A stretch of DNA of 64,000 nucleotides, taken from the NCBI RefSeq assembly GCF_042650565.1, contig NZ_JBHSBH010000014.1, positions 62,001 through 126,000 on the forward strand. Reading direction: 5' to 3'. Positions 51,946 to 60,284 of this stretch are shown here, in pieces. Position 1 is the stretch's first letter; every line of letters starts with the position of its first letter. The position numbers and the translations under genes are program-made. The notes under the pieces are model-generated. The model did no database searches. It was not told the origin of the DNA and was given only the letters and a program-made list of their open reading frames with translations. Source of the stretch: Nocardiopsis_B sediminis (GTDB taxonomy: Bacteria > Actinomycetota > Actinomycetes > Streptosporangiales > Streptosporangiaceae).

Positions 51946-53181
51946 GTGAACCCGCTGCGTGCCTTCACCGCCCGGGGCGTCGGCTTCCTGTGCGCGGGAC
52001 CGGCGGTCATCGGCGCGGGCCTGGTGATCGGGGAGCGCGACCTGGTGGGCCTGGGGGTGCTGGTGCTGCTGCTGCCCGTGCTCTCGCTGCTGACCGTCGC
52101 CGGGGCGCCGCGCGCCATCGCCCACAGCCGGGCGCTCCAGCCGGCGCGGGTCGCGGCCGGCTCCGACGCCCGCGTCCTCATCCGGGTGGCCAACTCCGCG
52201 GCGCTGCTCCCGGTGGGCGGGCTGCTCGCCGAGGACACGCTGCCCCACACGCTGGGTGAACGGCCCCGGTTCACCATCGGCTACCTGCGCCCCCGCGGGG
52301 TCCGCGACCTCACCTACCGGGTGCGCACCCAGGTCCGCGGCCACTACCCCGTGGGCCCGCTGCGGCTGTCCTTCACCGACCCGCTGGGGTGCGTGTGCCT
52401 GGGCCGCGAGGTCGGCACGCCGACGTCGCTGCTGGTCACCCCGCCCATCGTCCGGCTCTCGGAGGTCCCGCTGCCCGGCGGCGCGGCCGAGGGCGGCGAC
52501 AGCACCGCCCGCACCATGTCCGCCGGGGGGCAGGACGACCCCATCCCCCGCGCCTACCGCCACGGCGACGACCTGCGCCGCGTGCACTGGCGCTCCACCG
52601 CCCGCCACGGGGAGCTGATGGTGCGCCGCGAGGAGCACCAGTGGAGCGACCGCAGCGTCGTGCTGCTGGACATGCGGGCGGGCGCCCACGCGGGAACCGG
52701 GGCCGATGCGTCGGTGGAGACCGCGGTCAGCGCGGCGGCGTCGATCGCCCTGCACCTCAGCGGGCGCGGCCAGGAGATCCGGCTGCTCACCGACGGGGCC
52801 GAGATCGCGTCGCCGCGCGGCGACGGGTTCCTCGACGCCCTGGCCACGGCCCGCCCGTCCGCCGGCACCGGCCTGCACGGCGCCGCCGAACTGCTGGGCG
52901 CCGCCCCGGTCACCGGCCGGGGGCGGCTGGTGGCGGTCCTGGGGGCCGTGGGCCCCGCCGACATCGACGCCCTCGGGCGCGCCCGGGCCGGGCGCGAGCA
53001 CGACTGCACCGCGATCCTGTGCCGGACGGCCGCCTGGCCCTCCCCCGACGCCGCACGCGCGGCCGGCGAGGCGCTGTCGGCCGCCGGCTGGCTGGTGGCC
53101 GAGGTCGGGTCGGCCCGCGACCTCGCCGGCGCCTGGGCCCGCCTGGCCGACCACCCGATCCGCCCGGGAGCCACCCGATGA
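51946..53181 (+). CDS. DUF58-domain membrane protein
   Basis: 411 residues. Two N-terminal hydrophobic segments (GFLCAGPAVIGAGLVIGE; VGLGVLVLLLPVLSLLTVAG) are followed by a beta-rich region. The DUF58 core is PIPRAYRHGDDLRRVHWRSTARHGELMVRREE, then a vWA-like stretch (VVLLDMRAGAH). It lies 14 bases after moxR. The stop codon overlaps a small ATG (ATGA), the original coupling site for the transglutaminase gene. Confidence 0.92.
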   Translation: MNPLRAFTARGVGFLCAGPAVIGAGLVIGERDLVGLGVLVLLLPVLSLLTVAGAPRAIAHSRALQPARVAAGSDARVLIRVANSAALLPVGGLLAEDTLPHTLGERPRFTIGYLRPRGVRDLTYRVRTQVRGHYPVGPLRLSFTDPLGCVCLGREVGTPTSLLVTPPIVRLSEVPLPGGAAEGGDSTARTMSAGGQDDPIPRAYRHGDDLRRVHWRSTARHGELMVRREEHQWSDRSVVLLDMRAGAHAGTGADASVETAVSAAASIALHLSGRGQEIRLLTDGAEIASPRGDGFLDALATARPSAGTGLHGAAELLGAAPVTGRGRLVAVLGAVGPADIDALGRARAGREHDCTAILCRTAAWPSPDAARAAGEALSAAGWLVAEVGSARDLAGAWARLADHPIRPGATR

Positions 53182-53287
53182 TCGCGAGAACACCGCCCAC
53201 CATCGCCACCGCCCCGGCGATCCTGCCGGGAGCCGCCCGATGATCGCACGGACAGCGCTCACCGTCGCCGCCGCCCTGGCGGTCCTG
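53164..53287 (+). repeat. 62-bp tandem duplication at the DUF58/transglutaminase junction
   Basis: Bases 53164-53225 and 53226-53287 are direct repeats of 62 bp with about 10 mismatches by eye (~84% identity). Each copy contains CCGGGAGCC(A/G)CCCGATGATCGC, that is, an ATGA stop/start overlap. Because 62 is not a multiple of three, the first copy now encodes a separate 21-residue ORF. Confidence 0.85.
53178..53243 (+). CDS. 21-codon relay ORF created by the duplication
   Basis: It starts MIARTPPTIATAPAILPG, and its ATG overlaps the DUF58 stop. Its own TGA overlaps the transglutaminase ATG, forming two ATGA junctions in series. It looks like a duplicated and out-of-phase copy of the first codons of the transglutaminase gene, keeping translational coupling through a short peptide. 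A function of the peptide itself is unlikely. Confidence 0.4.
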   Translation: MIARTPPTIATAPAILPGAAR

Positions 53288-55570
53288 CTGGCGCTGCCAC
53301 TGCTGGCGCCGCTGTTCACCGGCGACGGCTGGTGGCATGCCTGCGTCCTGGTGGTGGGGCTGGTCGCGGCGGCCGGCGCGGGGCTGCGGGCGACCCGGCT
53401 GACCCCCGCGCTGCTCCCGCTGGCGCAGGCGCTGGCGGCCCTGGCCGCGCTGACCGCGGTGTTCACGCCCGAGTCCGCGCTAGGCGGGTTCCTGCCCACG
53501 CCCGCTTCGCTGGAGGCGCTGCTCGCGACCTTCGCCGAGGGGCGCGACATGATCGAGCTCACCCCGCCCCCGGTGGCCTCCGAGCCCGGCGTCAGCCTGG
53601 TCATCGCGGTCTGCATCGGCCTGGCCGCGATCATCGCCGACTTCTGCGCCGTGACCGCGCGCGCGGCCGCTCTGGTCGGCCTGCCCCTGTCGGGCCTGGT
53701 CGTGGTGCCGCTCGTGGTCGACGACGCCGGCGTGGGCTGGGGGGCGTTCTCCCTGGCCGCGGCCGGGTACGCACTGCTGCTCGGGGTCGACTCCTGGATC
53801 CGCGCATCGGGGTGGGGGGTCTACGCGCGCGCCGCCCACGAACCCGCCGCGCCGGTGGTGGGCGGACTGCGGCACGCGTTCGCCGGCGCCGGGGTCGCCG
53901 CCGCCGCCATCGTCCCCGCGCTGCTGCTCCCGGCCGCCCTGCCGGGGCTGACGTCCTCGGCGCTGCACGGGCTGGCCGACGCCACCCGGCTGGGCGGCGA
54001 GACCGTCACGACCACCCACCCCCTGGTGAGCCTGCGCCGCGACCTCGCCTCCACCGGCGACGGCCCGGTGCTGACCTACGAGACCTCCGCCGAGCGGCCC
54101 GAGTACCTGCGGATGTACGTGCTCGACGAGTTCGACGGCGTGAACTGGACGATGTCGCCGGTCGAGGCGTCGGGCGACACCATGGTCGGCGGCGACCCGC
54201 TGCCGGCCCCCGCCGGGCTCGCCGATCAGGACGCGGAGCGCGCCACGACCCGGATCGCCCTGGCGCCCGAGGCCTCCGTGGACTTCCTGCCGCTGCCCTA
54301 CCCGGCGGCGGCGGTCGACATCGACGGCGACTGGTTCGCCGACCCCGAAAGCCTCATGGTCTTCACCACCACACCGCAGGACCCGGGGCTGGCCTACGAG
54401 GTGGAGAGCATCCTTCCCCGGCCCGACGCCGCCGCGCTGGAGGGCCGCACCGCACCCGCGGCTGGCGTCGACCGCCGCTACCTCGCGGTTCCCGAGAGCG
54501 TCGACCCGCGGGTGGCGGAACTGGCGGAGTCGATCACCGCCGGCTCCGCCTCCCCGCACGAACGCGCGGTGGCGCTCCAGAGCTGGTTCACCGGCGACGA
54601 CCGCTTCGAGTACTCGCTGCGCCCGCCGCCGCTGCCCACCGGGTCGGACCCGCTGTCCTACTTCCTCTTCGACAGCCGGATCGGCTATTGCGAGCAGTTC
54701 GCCGCGGCCATGACGCTGATGGCCCGCCAGCTGGACATCCCCGCGCGGGTGGCCATCGGCTACACGTCGGGCACCTCCGCGGGCGAGGGCCGGTGGGAGG
54801 TGTCGGAATCCGACGCCCACGCTTGGCCGGAGCTGTACTTCCCGGGCGAGGGGTGGCTGCGCTTCGAGCCGACGCCGGCGTCGGACGGGGGCCAGGGCAC
54901 CGCCACCGTCCCCCCGTACGCGCAGTCCGCACCGGAGCCCGAGGACGCCCCCTCCGCCGCCCCGGAGCCCGAGGCCCCCGAGCGGTCCGAGGCCGATGAC
55001 GAGGCCGCCCCGTCCCAGGACGCGTCCGCGCCGCCCGAGGCCGCCGGCCCTGCCGACAGCGCGGAGGACGGCGCCGCGGGCACCGGCTGGGACGCCGTCG
55101 CCGCCTGGTGGCCGGTCCTGCCGGCCGCGGCGGCGGTCGCGCTGCTGGCGGCGGCGCCCGCGCTGGCCCGGATGCTGGTGCGGCGGGTGGCCCGGATACG
55201 CGCGGGCACGCCGCGGGCGCGGGCGGACGCCGCCTGGCGGGAGGTCCGCGACGACGCCCGCGACGCCGGGGTGGGGTGGAACCCCGCCGAGAGCCCGAGG
55301 GCGGCGGCGGCGCGGATCGCCGCCGAGCGCTCGCTGCCGGCCGAAGGCCGCGAGGCGCTGTGGCGAGTGGCGATGGCCCAGGAGAGCGCGTGCTACGCAC
55401 CCGACCCCGCGGCGGTGCCGGAGTCGCTGGAAGAGGATGTGCGCGCGGTGCGCACGGCGCTGCGCGCGTCCCTGGGCCGTGCGGCGCTGCTGCGCGCGGT
55501 GCTGCTGCCGAGGTCGCTGCTGCCCCTGCACGCCACCCGGGAGGGGCCGGCGAGCCCGGAGCCCGCCTGA
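53240..55570 (+). CDS. Transglutaminase-like membrane protein (TgpA family)
   Basis: 776 residues. About six to seven membrane helices occupy residues ~1-240. The extracytoplasmic part (DUF3488-like, YLRMYVLDEFDGVNWT) leads to a transglutaminase-like domain with the Cys in RIGYCEQFAAAMTLMARQLDIPARVAIGY. The His/Asp are in ESDAHAWPELYFPGEGWLRFEPTP. An acidic Pro/Glu/Ala linker, a last membrane helix (WWPVLPAAAAVALLAAAPAL) and a DUF4129-like C terminus follow. With MoxR and DUF58 it forms a conserved envelope-associated trio of unknown precise role. Confidence 0.92.
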   Translation: MIARTALTVAAALAVLLALPLLAPLFTGDGWWHACVLVVGLVAAAGAGLRATRLTPALLPLAQALAALAALTAVFTPESALGGFLPTPASLEALLATFAEGRDMIELTPPPVASEPGVSLVIAVCIGLAAIIADFCAVTARAAALVGLPLSGLVVVPLVVDDAGVGWGAFSLAAAGYALLLGVDSWIRASGWGVYARAAHEPAAPVVGGLRHAFAGAGVAAAAIVPALLLPAALPGLTSSALHGLADATRLGGETVTTTHPLVSLRRDLASTGDGPVLTYETSAERPEYLRMYVLDEFDGVNWTMSPVEASGDTMVGGDPLPAPAGLADQDAERATTRIALAPEASVDFLPLPYPAAAVDIDGDWFADPESLMVFTTTPQDPGLAYEVESILPRPDAAALEGRTAPAAGVDRRYLAVPESVDPRVAELAESITAGSASPHERAVALQSWFTGDDRFEYSLRPPPLPTGSDPLSYFLFDSRIGYCEQFAAAMTLMARQLDIPARVAIGYTSGTSAGEGRWEVSESDAHAWPELYFPGEGWLRFEPTPASDGGQGTATVPPYAQSAPEPEDAPSAAPEPEAPERSEADDEAAPSQDASAPPEAAGPADSAEDGAAGTGWDAVAAWWPVLPAAAAVALLAAAPALARMLVRRVARIRAGTPRARADAAWREVRDDARDAGVGWNPAESPRAAAARIAAERSLPAEGREALWRVAMAQESACYAPDPAAVPESLEEDVRAVRTALRASLGRAALLRAVLLPRSLLPLHATREGPASPEPA

Positions 55571-55586
55571 GGTTCAGCGGAATGGG

Positions 55587-55619
55587 AACGCGCCCCCGGG
55601 CTGAGCCCGGGGGCGCGTT
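55587..55619. terminator. Bidirectional terminator hairpin
   Basis: A perfect 16-bp inverted repeat (AACGCGCCCCCGGGCT and its complement) around one base, 16 bases after the transglutaminase stop. It is shared with the convergent DUF3040 gene. Confidence 0.8.
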
Positions 55620-55689
55620 GTGTTCGTGGTGACCGCCGGAGCGGGCGCCGGTGAAAGGCGCTCTGCGGAACGGTCGAAAAGAGCCCGGC

Positions 55690-56088
55690 CTAGCGGTCGT
55701 CGCCCTCCTGGCGGCGGCGCCAGCGCTCCTCGAAGCGGTTCATCAGGCCCTGGCGCTGCTGGCGGCGCTGCTTGGGCTCGGCGGGCGTCGCCGGGGCCGC
55801 GGCCTCTCCGCTGCCACCCACCACGCGCCGCCACGCGGACAGGCCCCACAGGAGGCATGCCAGCATGACGAGGAACCCGATGACACCGATCGCCACCTGC
55901 TGGAAGACCGCTCCGCCCATGAGCAGCGCGACACCAGCGACGAAGCCGATCGACGCCTTGATGATCCACCGCTTGTAGTGGACCGCCGGGTTCGTCTGAC
56001 GCACGGTGTTGGCGAACTTCGGATCCTCGGCATACAGCGCCTGCTCGATCTGGTCGAGCATGCGCTGCTCGTGTTCAGAGAGCGGCAC
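55690..56088 (-). CDS. DUF3040 membrane protein
   Basis: 132 residues. The start PLSEHEQRMLDQIEQALYAEDPKFA is the DUF3040 signature. Two membrane helices follow (ASIGFVAGVALLMGGAVF; VAIGVIGFLVMLACLLWGL), then a basic C-terminal tail (NRFEERWRRRQEGDD). GTG 56088 has GGGAGGC upstream. DUF3040 proteins are actinobacterial, often near the division cluster or dinB; their role is unknown. Confidence 0.92.
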   Translation of the reverse strand: MPLSEHEQRMLDQIEQALYAEDPKFANTVRQTNPAVHYKRWIIKASIGFVAGVALLMGGAVFQQVAIGVIGFLVMLACLLWGLSAWRRVVGGSGEAAAPATPAEPKQRRQQRQGLMNRFEERWRRRQEGDDR

Positions 56089-56446
56089 GACGCCTCCCAA
56101 TGACAGTCCCCGGGTGGTGGGGTGACGGGTACTGAACAACGACTTGATGGTCAGTGATATGCCCAGAATACGGTGGCTTAGCGCCTACTGAAAAGAAAAG
56201 ATGCGCATGTAGCTGACCCACATGGGTCACATTACCCTCACTGTCCGACCGAAACACCGGTTCACGCCCACTCCGGGGCCCCGCCGGGTTCATTCGACGT
56301 TTCATAGGTTCCGTCCAGACCATCCGCGACCGTTCAGGACCATCCCTCGGCCAAGGCCCGATGGGCGCGGCCGCCGCGCTCACCGTGCCCGCGAAGCCCT
56401 GCCCCGCACCGGTTACAACGCGCGACGGCGCCCTGAGGTTGCCGTA
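56089..56446. other. Intergenic region between DUF3040 and dinB
   Basis: 358 bases upstream of the minus-strand DUF3040 gene. It is AT-richer than average near 56150-56240 and contains the palindrome at 56214-56229. I see no gene. Confidence 0.5.
56214..56229. promoter_or_regulatory. Palindromic operator candidate upstream of DUF3040
   Basis: TGACCCA-CA-TGGGTCA, two perfect 7-bp arms around two bases, in the AT-richer promoter-like stretch ~125 bases upstream of the DUF3040 start. The size and symmetry suit a dimeric repressor; which one is unknown. Confidence 0.4.
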
Positions 56447-57718
56447 CTATACGTCATCCTCGTCACGCTTGGCCAAAGCCGCGGGCAAGAGCGCCCCGGG
56501 GCCGAACCTGCGCGCCACGCGGTCCATCACCTGCTCGGCTTCCCGCCACCCGCTCTCGGGTTCGTCGAAGGCCATCTGGCGGTGCGCATCGGAGGCGGCG
56601 ATCAGCCCTTCGACCCGCACCCCCACCAGCCGCAGGCGCACGCGCTCCAGCCCGGCCCCGGCGTAGAGGTCGCGGGCGGCGGCGTTGATCTCCCGCGCCA
56701 CGTCGGTGGGCTCGGCCAGGGTGCGCGACCGCGTGATGGTGGTGAAGTCGGCCCGGCGCAGCTTCACGACCACGGTGCGGCCGGCCTGCTCGCCGGCGCG
56801 CAGGCGCCGCGCGACCTTCTCCGACAGCCGCAGCAGCTCGCGGTGGATCAGCTCGGGGTCGTCGACGTCGCGCGGGAACGTCTCCTCCGCGCCGACGCTC
56901 TTGTCGGGGGTCGTGGGCACGACGCGGCGGTCGTCGATCCCGCGGGACAGCGACGCCAGGCGGGCGCCCAGGGCCTGCCCGAACTCATGGCGCAGGGTCT
57001 CGGGGTCCACCGCGGCCACGTCGCCCACGGTGTGCAGGCCCAGCCGGGTCAGCGCCTGCTCGGTCTTGTCGCCGACCCCCCACAGGGCGCCCACGGGCAG
57101 CGGGCGCAGGAAGCCGTCGACCCGGTCGGTGGGCACCAGCAGCAGGCCGTCGGGTTTGCACTGCGTGGACGCGAGCTTGGCGATGAATTTGGTCGCGGCC
57201 ACCCCGACCGAGCAGGTGAGCCGCTGCTCGGTGCGGACGCGCTCGCGGATCATCTCGGCGATGCGCACCGGGCCGCCCAGGCGCCGCCGCGCACCCGACA
57301 CGTCGAGGAACGCCTCGTCGGACGACAGCGGCTCCACCTCGGGGGTGACGGACCGGAAGATGTCCATGACCGCCTCGGACACCCGCCGGTAGGCGGCGCC
57401 GTCGGGCGGGAAGACGACGGCGTCGGGGCACAGCCGCAGGGCGCGCACCATGGGCATCGCCGAGTGCACGCCGTAGCTGCGGGCGATGTAGTCGGCAGAG
57501 GAGACGACCCCGCGGGGGCCGGTCCCGCCCACGATGACGGGCTTGCCGCGCGCCTCGGGGTGTTCGAGCTGTTCGACGCTGGCGAAGAACGCGTCCATGT
57601 CGATGTGCAGGATGTGGCAGTCCGTGTCGCGGCCGGACGCGGCCTCCAGCGGCTCGATGCCGCCGGCACCGATCATCCCCCGCAGCGCGGTTCCCCGCTC
57701 AAGCTGGCGTCGACTCAT
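56447..57718 (-). CDS. dinB: DNA polymerase IV (Y-family)
   Basis: 423 residues. HILHIDMDAFFASVEQLEHPEARGKPVIVGG carries the first metal-binding Asp and steric gate region. PLSSDEAFLDVSGARR carries the catalytic D-E pair. KFIAKLASTQCKPDGLLLV, GVGDKTEQALTRLG (helix-hairpin-helix) and the little-finger domain follow. It is a translesion polymerase of low fidelity. The C terminus has no obvious beta-clamp motif beyond ARQ-type stretches such as HRQMAFD. A LexA box is not evident upstream. Confidence 0.95.
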   Translation of the reverse strand: MSRRQLERGTALRGMIGAGGIEPLEAASGRDTDCHILHIDMDAFFASVEQLEHPEARGKPVIVGGTGPRGVVSSADYIARSYGVHSAMPMVRALRLCPDAVVFPPDGAAYRRVSEAVMDIFRSVTPEVEPLSSDEAFLDVSGARRRLGGPVRIAEMIRERVRTEQRLTCSVGVAATKFIAKLASTQCKPDGLLLVPTDRVDGFLRPLPVGALWGVGDKTEQALTRLGLHTVGDVAAVDPETLRHEFGQALGARLASLSRGIDDRRVVPTTPDKSVGAEETFPRDVDDPELIHRELLRLSEKVARRLRAGEQAGRTVVVKLRRADFTTITRSRTLAEPTDVAREINAAARDLYAGAGLERVRLRLVGVRVEGLIAASDAHRQMAFDEPESGWREAEQVMDRVARRFGPGALLPAALAKRDEDDV

Positions 57719-57833
57719 GCGACCAGTCTGCCGTGCCCCGATGACCAGGGCGAATCCGCATGTCGGACCCTTGCGGGCGCCGGGTGCACGCCGCCGTGCG
57801 CCGACCCCTCCCCCATGGCGTTACGCTCTGCGG

Positions 57834-58262
57834 ATGACCGCTTCCTGGGATCCCGCGGCGCCCGGTGTGCTGCGGCTGCCGTCGGGCCGGCTCGTGCGCG
57901 GACGGGGGCTGCGCCATCCGCTCCCCGGCCCCCCGCTGCCCGCGTTCGCGCTCTACCTGCTGGGCCACGAGCCGCCGCCGGTCTCCTGGGAATCGCACTG
58001 GGTGCGCTGGCCCGACTTCCGGCTGCCGGCGGACCGCGAGGGGGCCGCCCGGGCCCTCCGGGAGGCCTGGCGGCGCTCGGCGGCCGAGCGCGTGGAGGTC
58101 GCGTGCTCCGGCGGGCGCGGCCGGACCGGCACGGCGCTGGCCTGCCTCGCCGTGATCGACGGGGTGCCGGCGCGCGAGGCGGTGGCCTACGTGCGGGAGC
58201 ACTACTCCCGGCACGCGGTCGAGACCCCGTGGCAGCGCCGCTACGTTTCGCGGTTCGCCTAG
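57834..58262 (+). CDS. Small protein-tyrosine/dual-specificity phosphatase
   Basis: 142 residues. VEVACSGGRGRTGTALACLA (~83-102) is the CX5R phosphatase loop with nucleophilic Cys and phosphate-binding Arg. PVSWESHWVRWPDFRLP contains the upstream Asp that can serve as general acid. TACGCT lies 6 bases before the ATG, so the message is probably leaderless. Substrates may be phospho-proteins or nucleotides; nothing nearby narrows it. Confidence 0.85.
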   Translation: MTASWDPAAPGVLRLPSGRLVRGRGLRHPLPGPPLPAFALYLLGHEPPPVSWESHWVRWPDFRLPADREGAARALREAWRRSAAERVEVACSGGRGRTGTALACLAVIDGVPAREAVAYVREHYSRHAVETPWQRRYVSRFA

Positions 58263-58285
58263 CCGCCGACCGGGGCGGGCACGGC

Positions 58286-59077
58286 CTAAGGGCGGCGCGC
58301 CACGACGTGCAGCTGGGTGGCGATGCCCGACAGCGCCGGGTGCACGGCCGCGGTCTTCTCCAGCTCCACCAGCCGGCTGCGGGCCTGGGGGTCGCCCTCG
58401 AAGACCCGGCCGGGCAGCAGGTCGGCGAAGACCCGCACACCCCGCACCTCGGGCCCGATCAGGCCGGCCTCCAAGACCAGCTCCACCAGGCGCTCGGCGG
58501 TGAACCGGCGCGGCATGGGGTCGCCCGCGCCCCACCGGCCCTCGGGGTCGGCGAGGAGGCGCTGGGCGTCGCCGACGTGGCCGGCCAGGGCGCGGTGCAG
58601 CGCCCCCGCCACGGCGTTGGCCGCCAGCAGGCTGACGGCGCCGCCCGGGCGGGTGGCCGCGACGGCGTCGGCGAGGGCGGCGGCGGGGTCGTCGACGTAC
58701 TCCAGGACGTTGTGCACGAGCACCGCGTGGGCGTGTTCGGCGGGCAGCAGGTCGGCGAGGTCGCGGGTCTCCCCCTGGAGGGCGCGCACCCGCACGCCGG
58801 CCTCGGCGGCCCGGCGCTCCAGCGCGGCGAGCGAATCGGGGCTGGGGTCGACCACGGTGACGCTGTGCCCCAGCTCGGCGAGCGGCACCGCGGCTCCCCC
58901 GGTGCCGCCGCCGACGTCCACGATCTCCAGCGGGGAGTCGGACGCGTGGCCGAGGCCGGCCAGCAGGGTGCGCAGCGCCTCCCACACCACGGCGGTGCGG
59001 GCGGTGCTGGCCGCCCTCTGCGGCCCCGACGACACCAGGGCGCCGTCGGTGCCCGTGCCACCGGCCTTGTCAGTCAC
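58286..59077 (-). CDS. Class I SAM-dependent methyltransferase
   Basis: 263 residues. LEIVDVGGGTGGAAVPLAELG (~50-70) is SAM motif I, VTVVDPSPDSLAALERRA motif II and VLVHNVLEYVDDPAAAL the post-II block. The C-terminal part resembles SmtA/CmoA-type enzymes. It is last in the aroC-aroK-aroB-efp-nusB direction, 57 bases after nusB. The methyl acceptor is unknown. Confidence 0.88.
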   Translation of the reverse strand: MTDKAGGTGTDGALVSSGPQRAASTARTAVVWEALRTLLAGLGHASDSPLEIVDVGGGTGGAAVPLAELGHSVTVVDPSPDSLAALERRAAEAGVRVRALQGETRDLADLLPAEHAHAVLVHNVLEYVDDPAAALADAVAATRPGGAVSLLAANAVAGALHRALAGHVGDAQRLLADPEGRWGAGDPMPRRFTAERLVELVLEAGLIGPEVRGVRVFADLLPGRVFEGDPQARSRLVELEKTAAVHPALSGIATQLHVVARRP

Positions 59078-59134
59078 GGCGGGTTCCTCCCCCTCGCCCG
59101 TCGTCGCCGGGCCTCCTGCCGCTCGCGGCGGCCG

Positions 59135-59548
59135 CTACAGGGCCAGCTCGGCCTTGTTCTCCATGAGCCGCGACAGCAGTCCGTTGATGAACGCCGGGGA
59201 CTCGTCGGTCGACAGCTCCTTGGCGACGGCCACCGCCTCGGCGATCGCCACGCCGTCGGGGATGTCGTCGGCCCACAGCAGCTCATAGGCGCCCATGCGC
59301 AGGACGTTGCGGTCGACGACCGGCATGCGCTCCAGGGTCCAGCCGATGGCGTACTCGCCCAGGAGCGCGTCGATGCGGTCGCGGCGTTCGTCGACGGCGG
59401 CGGCGAGCTGCTCGGTGAACTCGTTGATGGGCGGCTCGGTCTGCGCCCGGCGGCGGTCGATGACGGCGGCCACCGTGGTGTTGCGCAGCTCGGCCTCATA
59501 GAGCACCTCGACCGCGCGTCTGCGGGCCTTGCGCCGTGCTCCGCTCAC
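59135..59548 (-). CDS. nusB: Transcription antitermination factor NusB
   Basis: 137 residues. ARRKARRRAVEVLYEAEL is the RNA-binding N-terminal helix with the Arg cluster. VDRNVLRMGAYELLW and VAIAEAVAVAKELSTDESPAFINGLL are NusB signatures. It partners S10 in rRNA antitermination. It follows efp by 40 bases, a conserved actinobacterial pair. Confidence 0.95.
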   Translation of the reverse strand: MSGARRKARRRAVEVLYEAELRNTTVAAVIDRRRAQTEPPINEFTEQLAAAVDERRDRIDALLGEYAIGWTLERMPVVDRNVLRMGAYELLWADDIPDGVAIAEAVAVAKELSTDESPAFINGLLSRLMENKAELAL

Positions 59549-59588
59549 TGTGTCTCTCGCTTGCTTCCGAGGCGGTCGTATCGCAGGA

Positions 59589-60155
59589 TCATGCGTTGAC
59601 GCGGCCGAGGTAGTCGCCGGTGCGGGTGTCGACCTTGACGCGCTCGCCGGTGGTGATGAACAGCGGGACCTGGATCTCGGCGCCGGTCTGGAGGGTGGCG
59701 GGCTTGGTGCCGCCGGTGGAGCGGTCGCCCTGCACGCCGGGGTCGGTCTGGGAGATCACGAGCTCGACGGCGGCGGGGAGCTCGACGTAGAGCGGGTTGC
59801 CCTCGTTGACCGCGACCGTGACCTTGGCCTCCTCCAGCAGGTAGTTGGCGTTGTCGCCGACCACCGCGGCACTGACGGGCAGCTGCTCGTAGTCCTGGGT
59901 GTCCATGAAGATGTAGGAGTCGCCGTCGAAGTAGAGGTACTGCATCTCGCGGCGGTCGACGTTGGCGAACTCGACCTTGGCGCCGGCGTTGAACGTCTTG
60001 TCGACGACCTTGCCCGAGGTGACGTTCTTCAGCTTGGTCCGGACGAACGCGCCGCCCTTGCCGGGCTTGACGTGCTGGAACTCCACGACGTTCCAGAGTT
60101 CACCGCCGTCGAGCTTCAGGGTCGTGCCGTTCTTGAGGTCGTTCGTCGTGGCCAC
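59589..60155 (-). CDS. efp: Translation elongation factor P
   Basis: 188 residues with three beta-barrel domains. EFQHVKPGKGGAFVRTKLKN includes the loop lysine (K33) that reaches the peptidyl-transferase centre; whether it is modified cannot be seen, and no modification enzyme gene is nearby. PLFITTGERVKVDTRTGDYLGR is the C-terminal signature. It relieves stalling at poly-proline, which fits a proteome rich in Pro runs such as those encoded in this window. Confidence 0.97.
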   Translation of the reverse strand: MATTNDLKNGTTLKLDGGELWNVVEFQHVKPGKGGAFVRTKLKNVTSGKVVDKTFNAGAKVEFANVDRREMQYLYFDGDSYIFMDTQDYEQLPVSAAVVGDNANYLLEEAKVTVAVNEGNPLYVELPAAVELVISQTDPGVQGDRSTGGTKPATLQTGAEIQVPLFITTGERVKVDTRTGDYLGRVNA

Positions 60156-60284
60156 GTCGGTCGTCTCTCCCAGGGGTCAGGCGAAGTCGAAGGGGGATGT
60201 GCCCCCGCCGGCTGCGTCGACCCTCGGCGGGGACGCGGATGGGTGCCGGCACTGTTCGGTGTTCTCCGCCAGTCTAGTGGCTTC

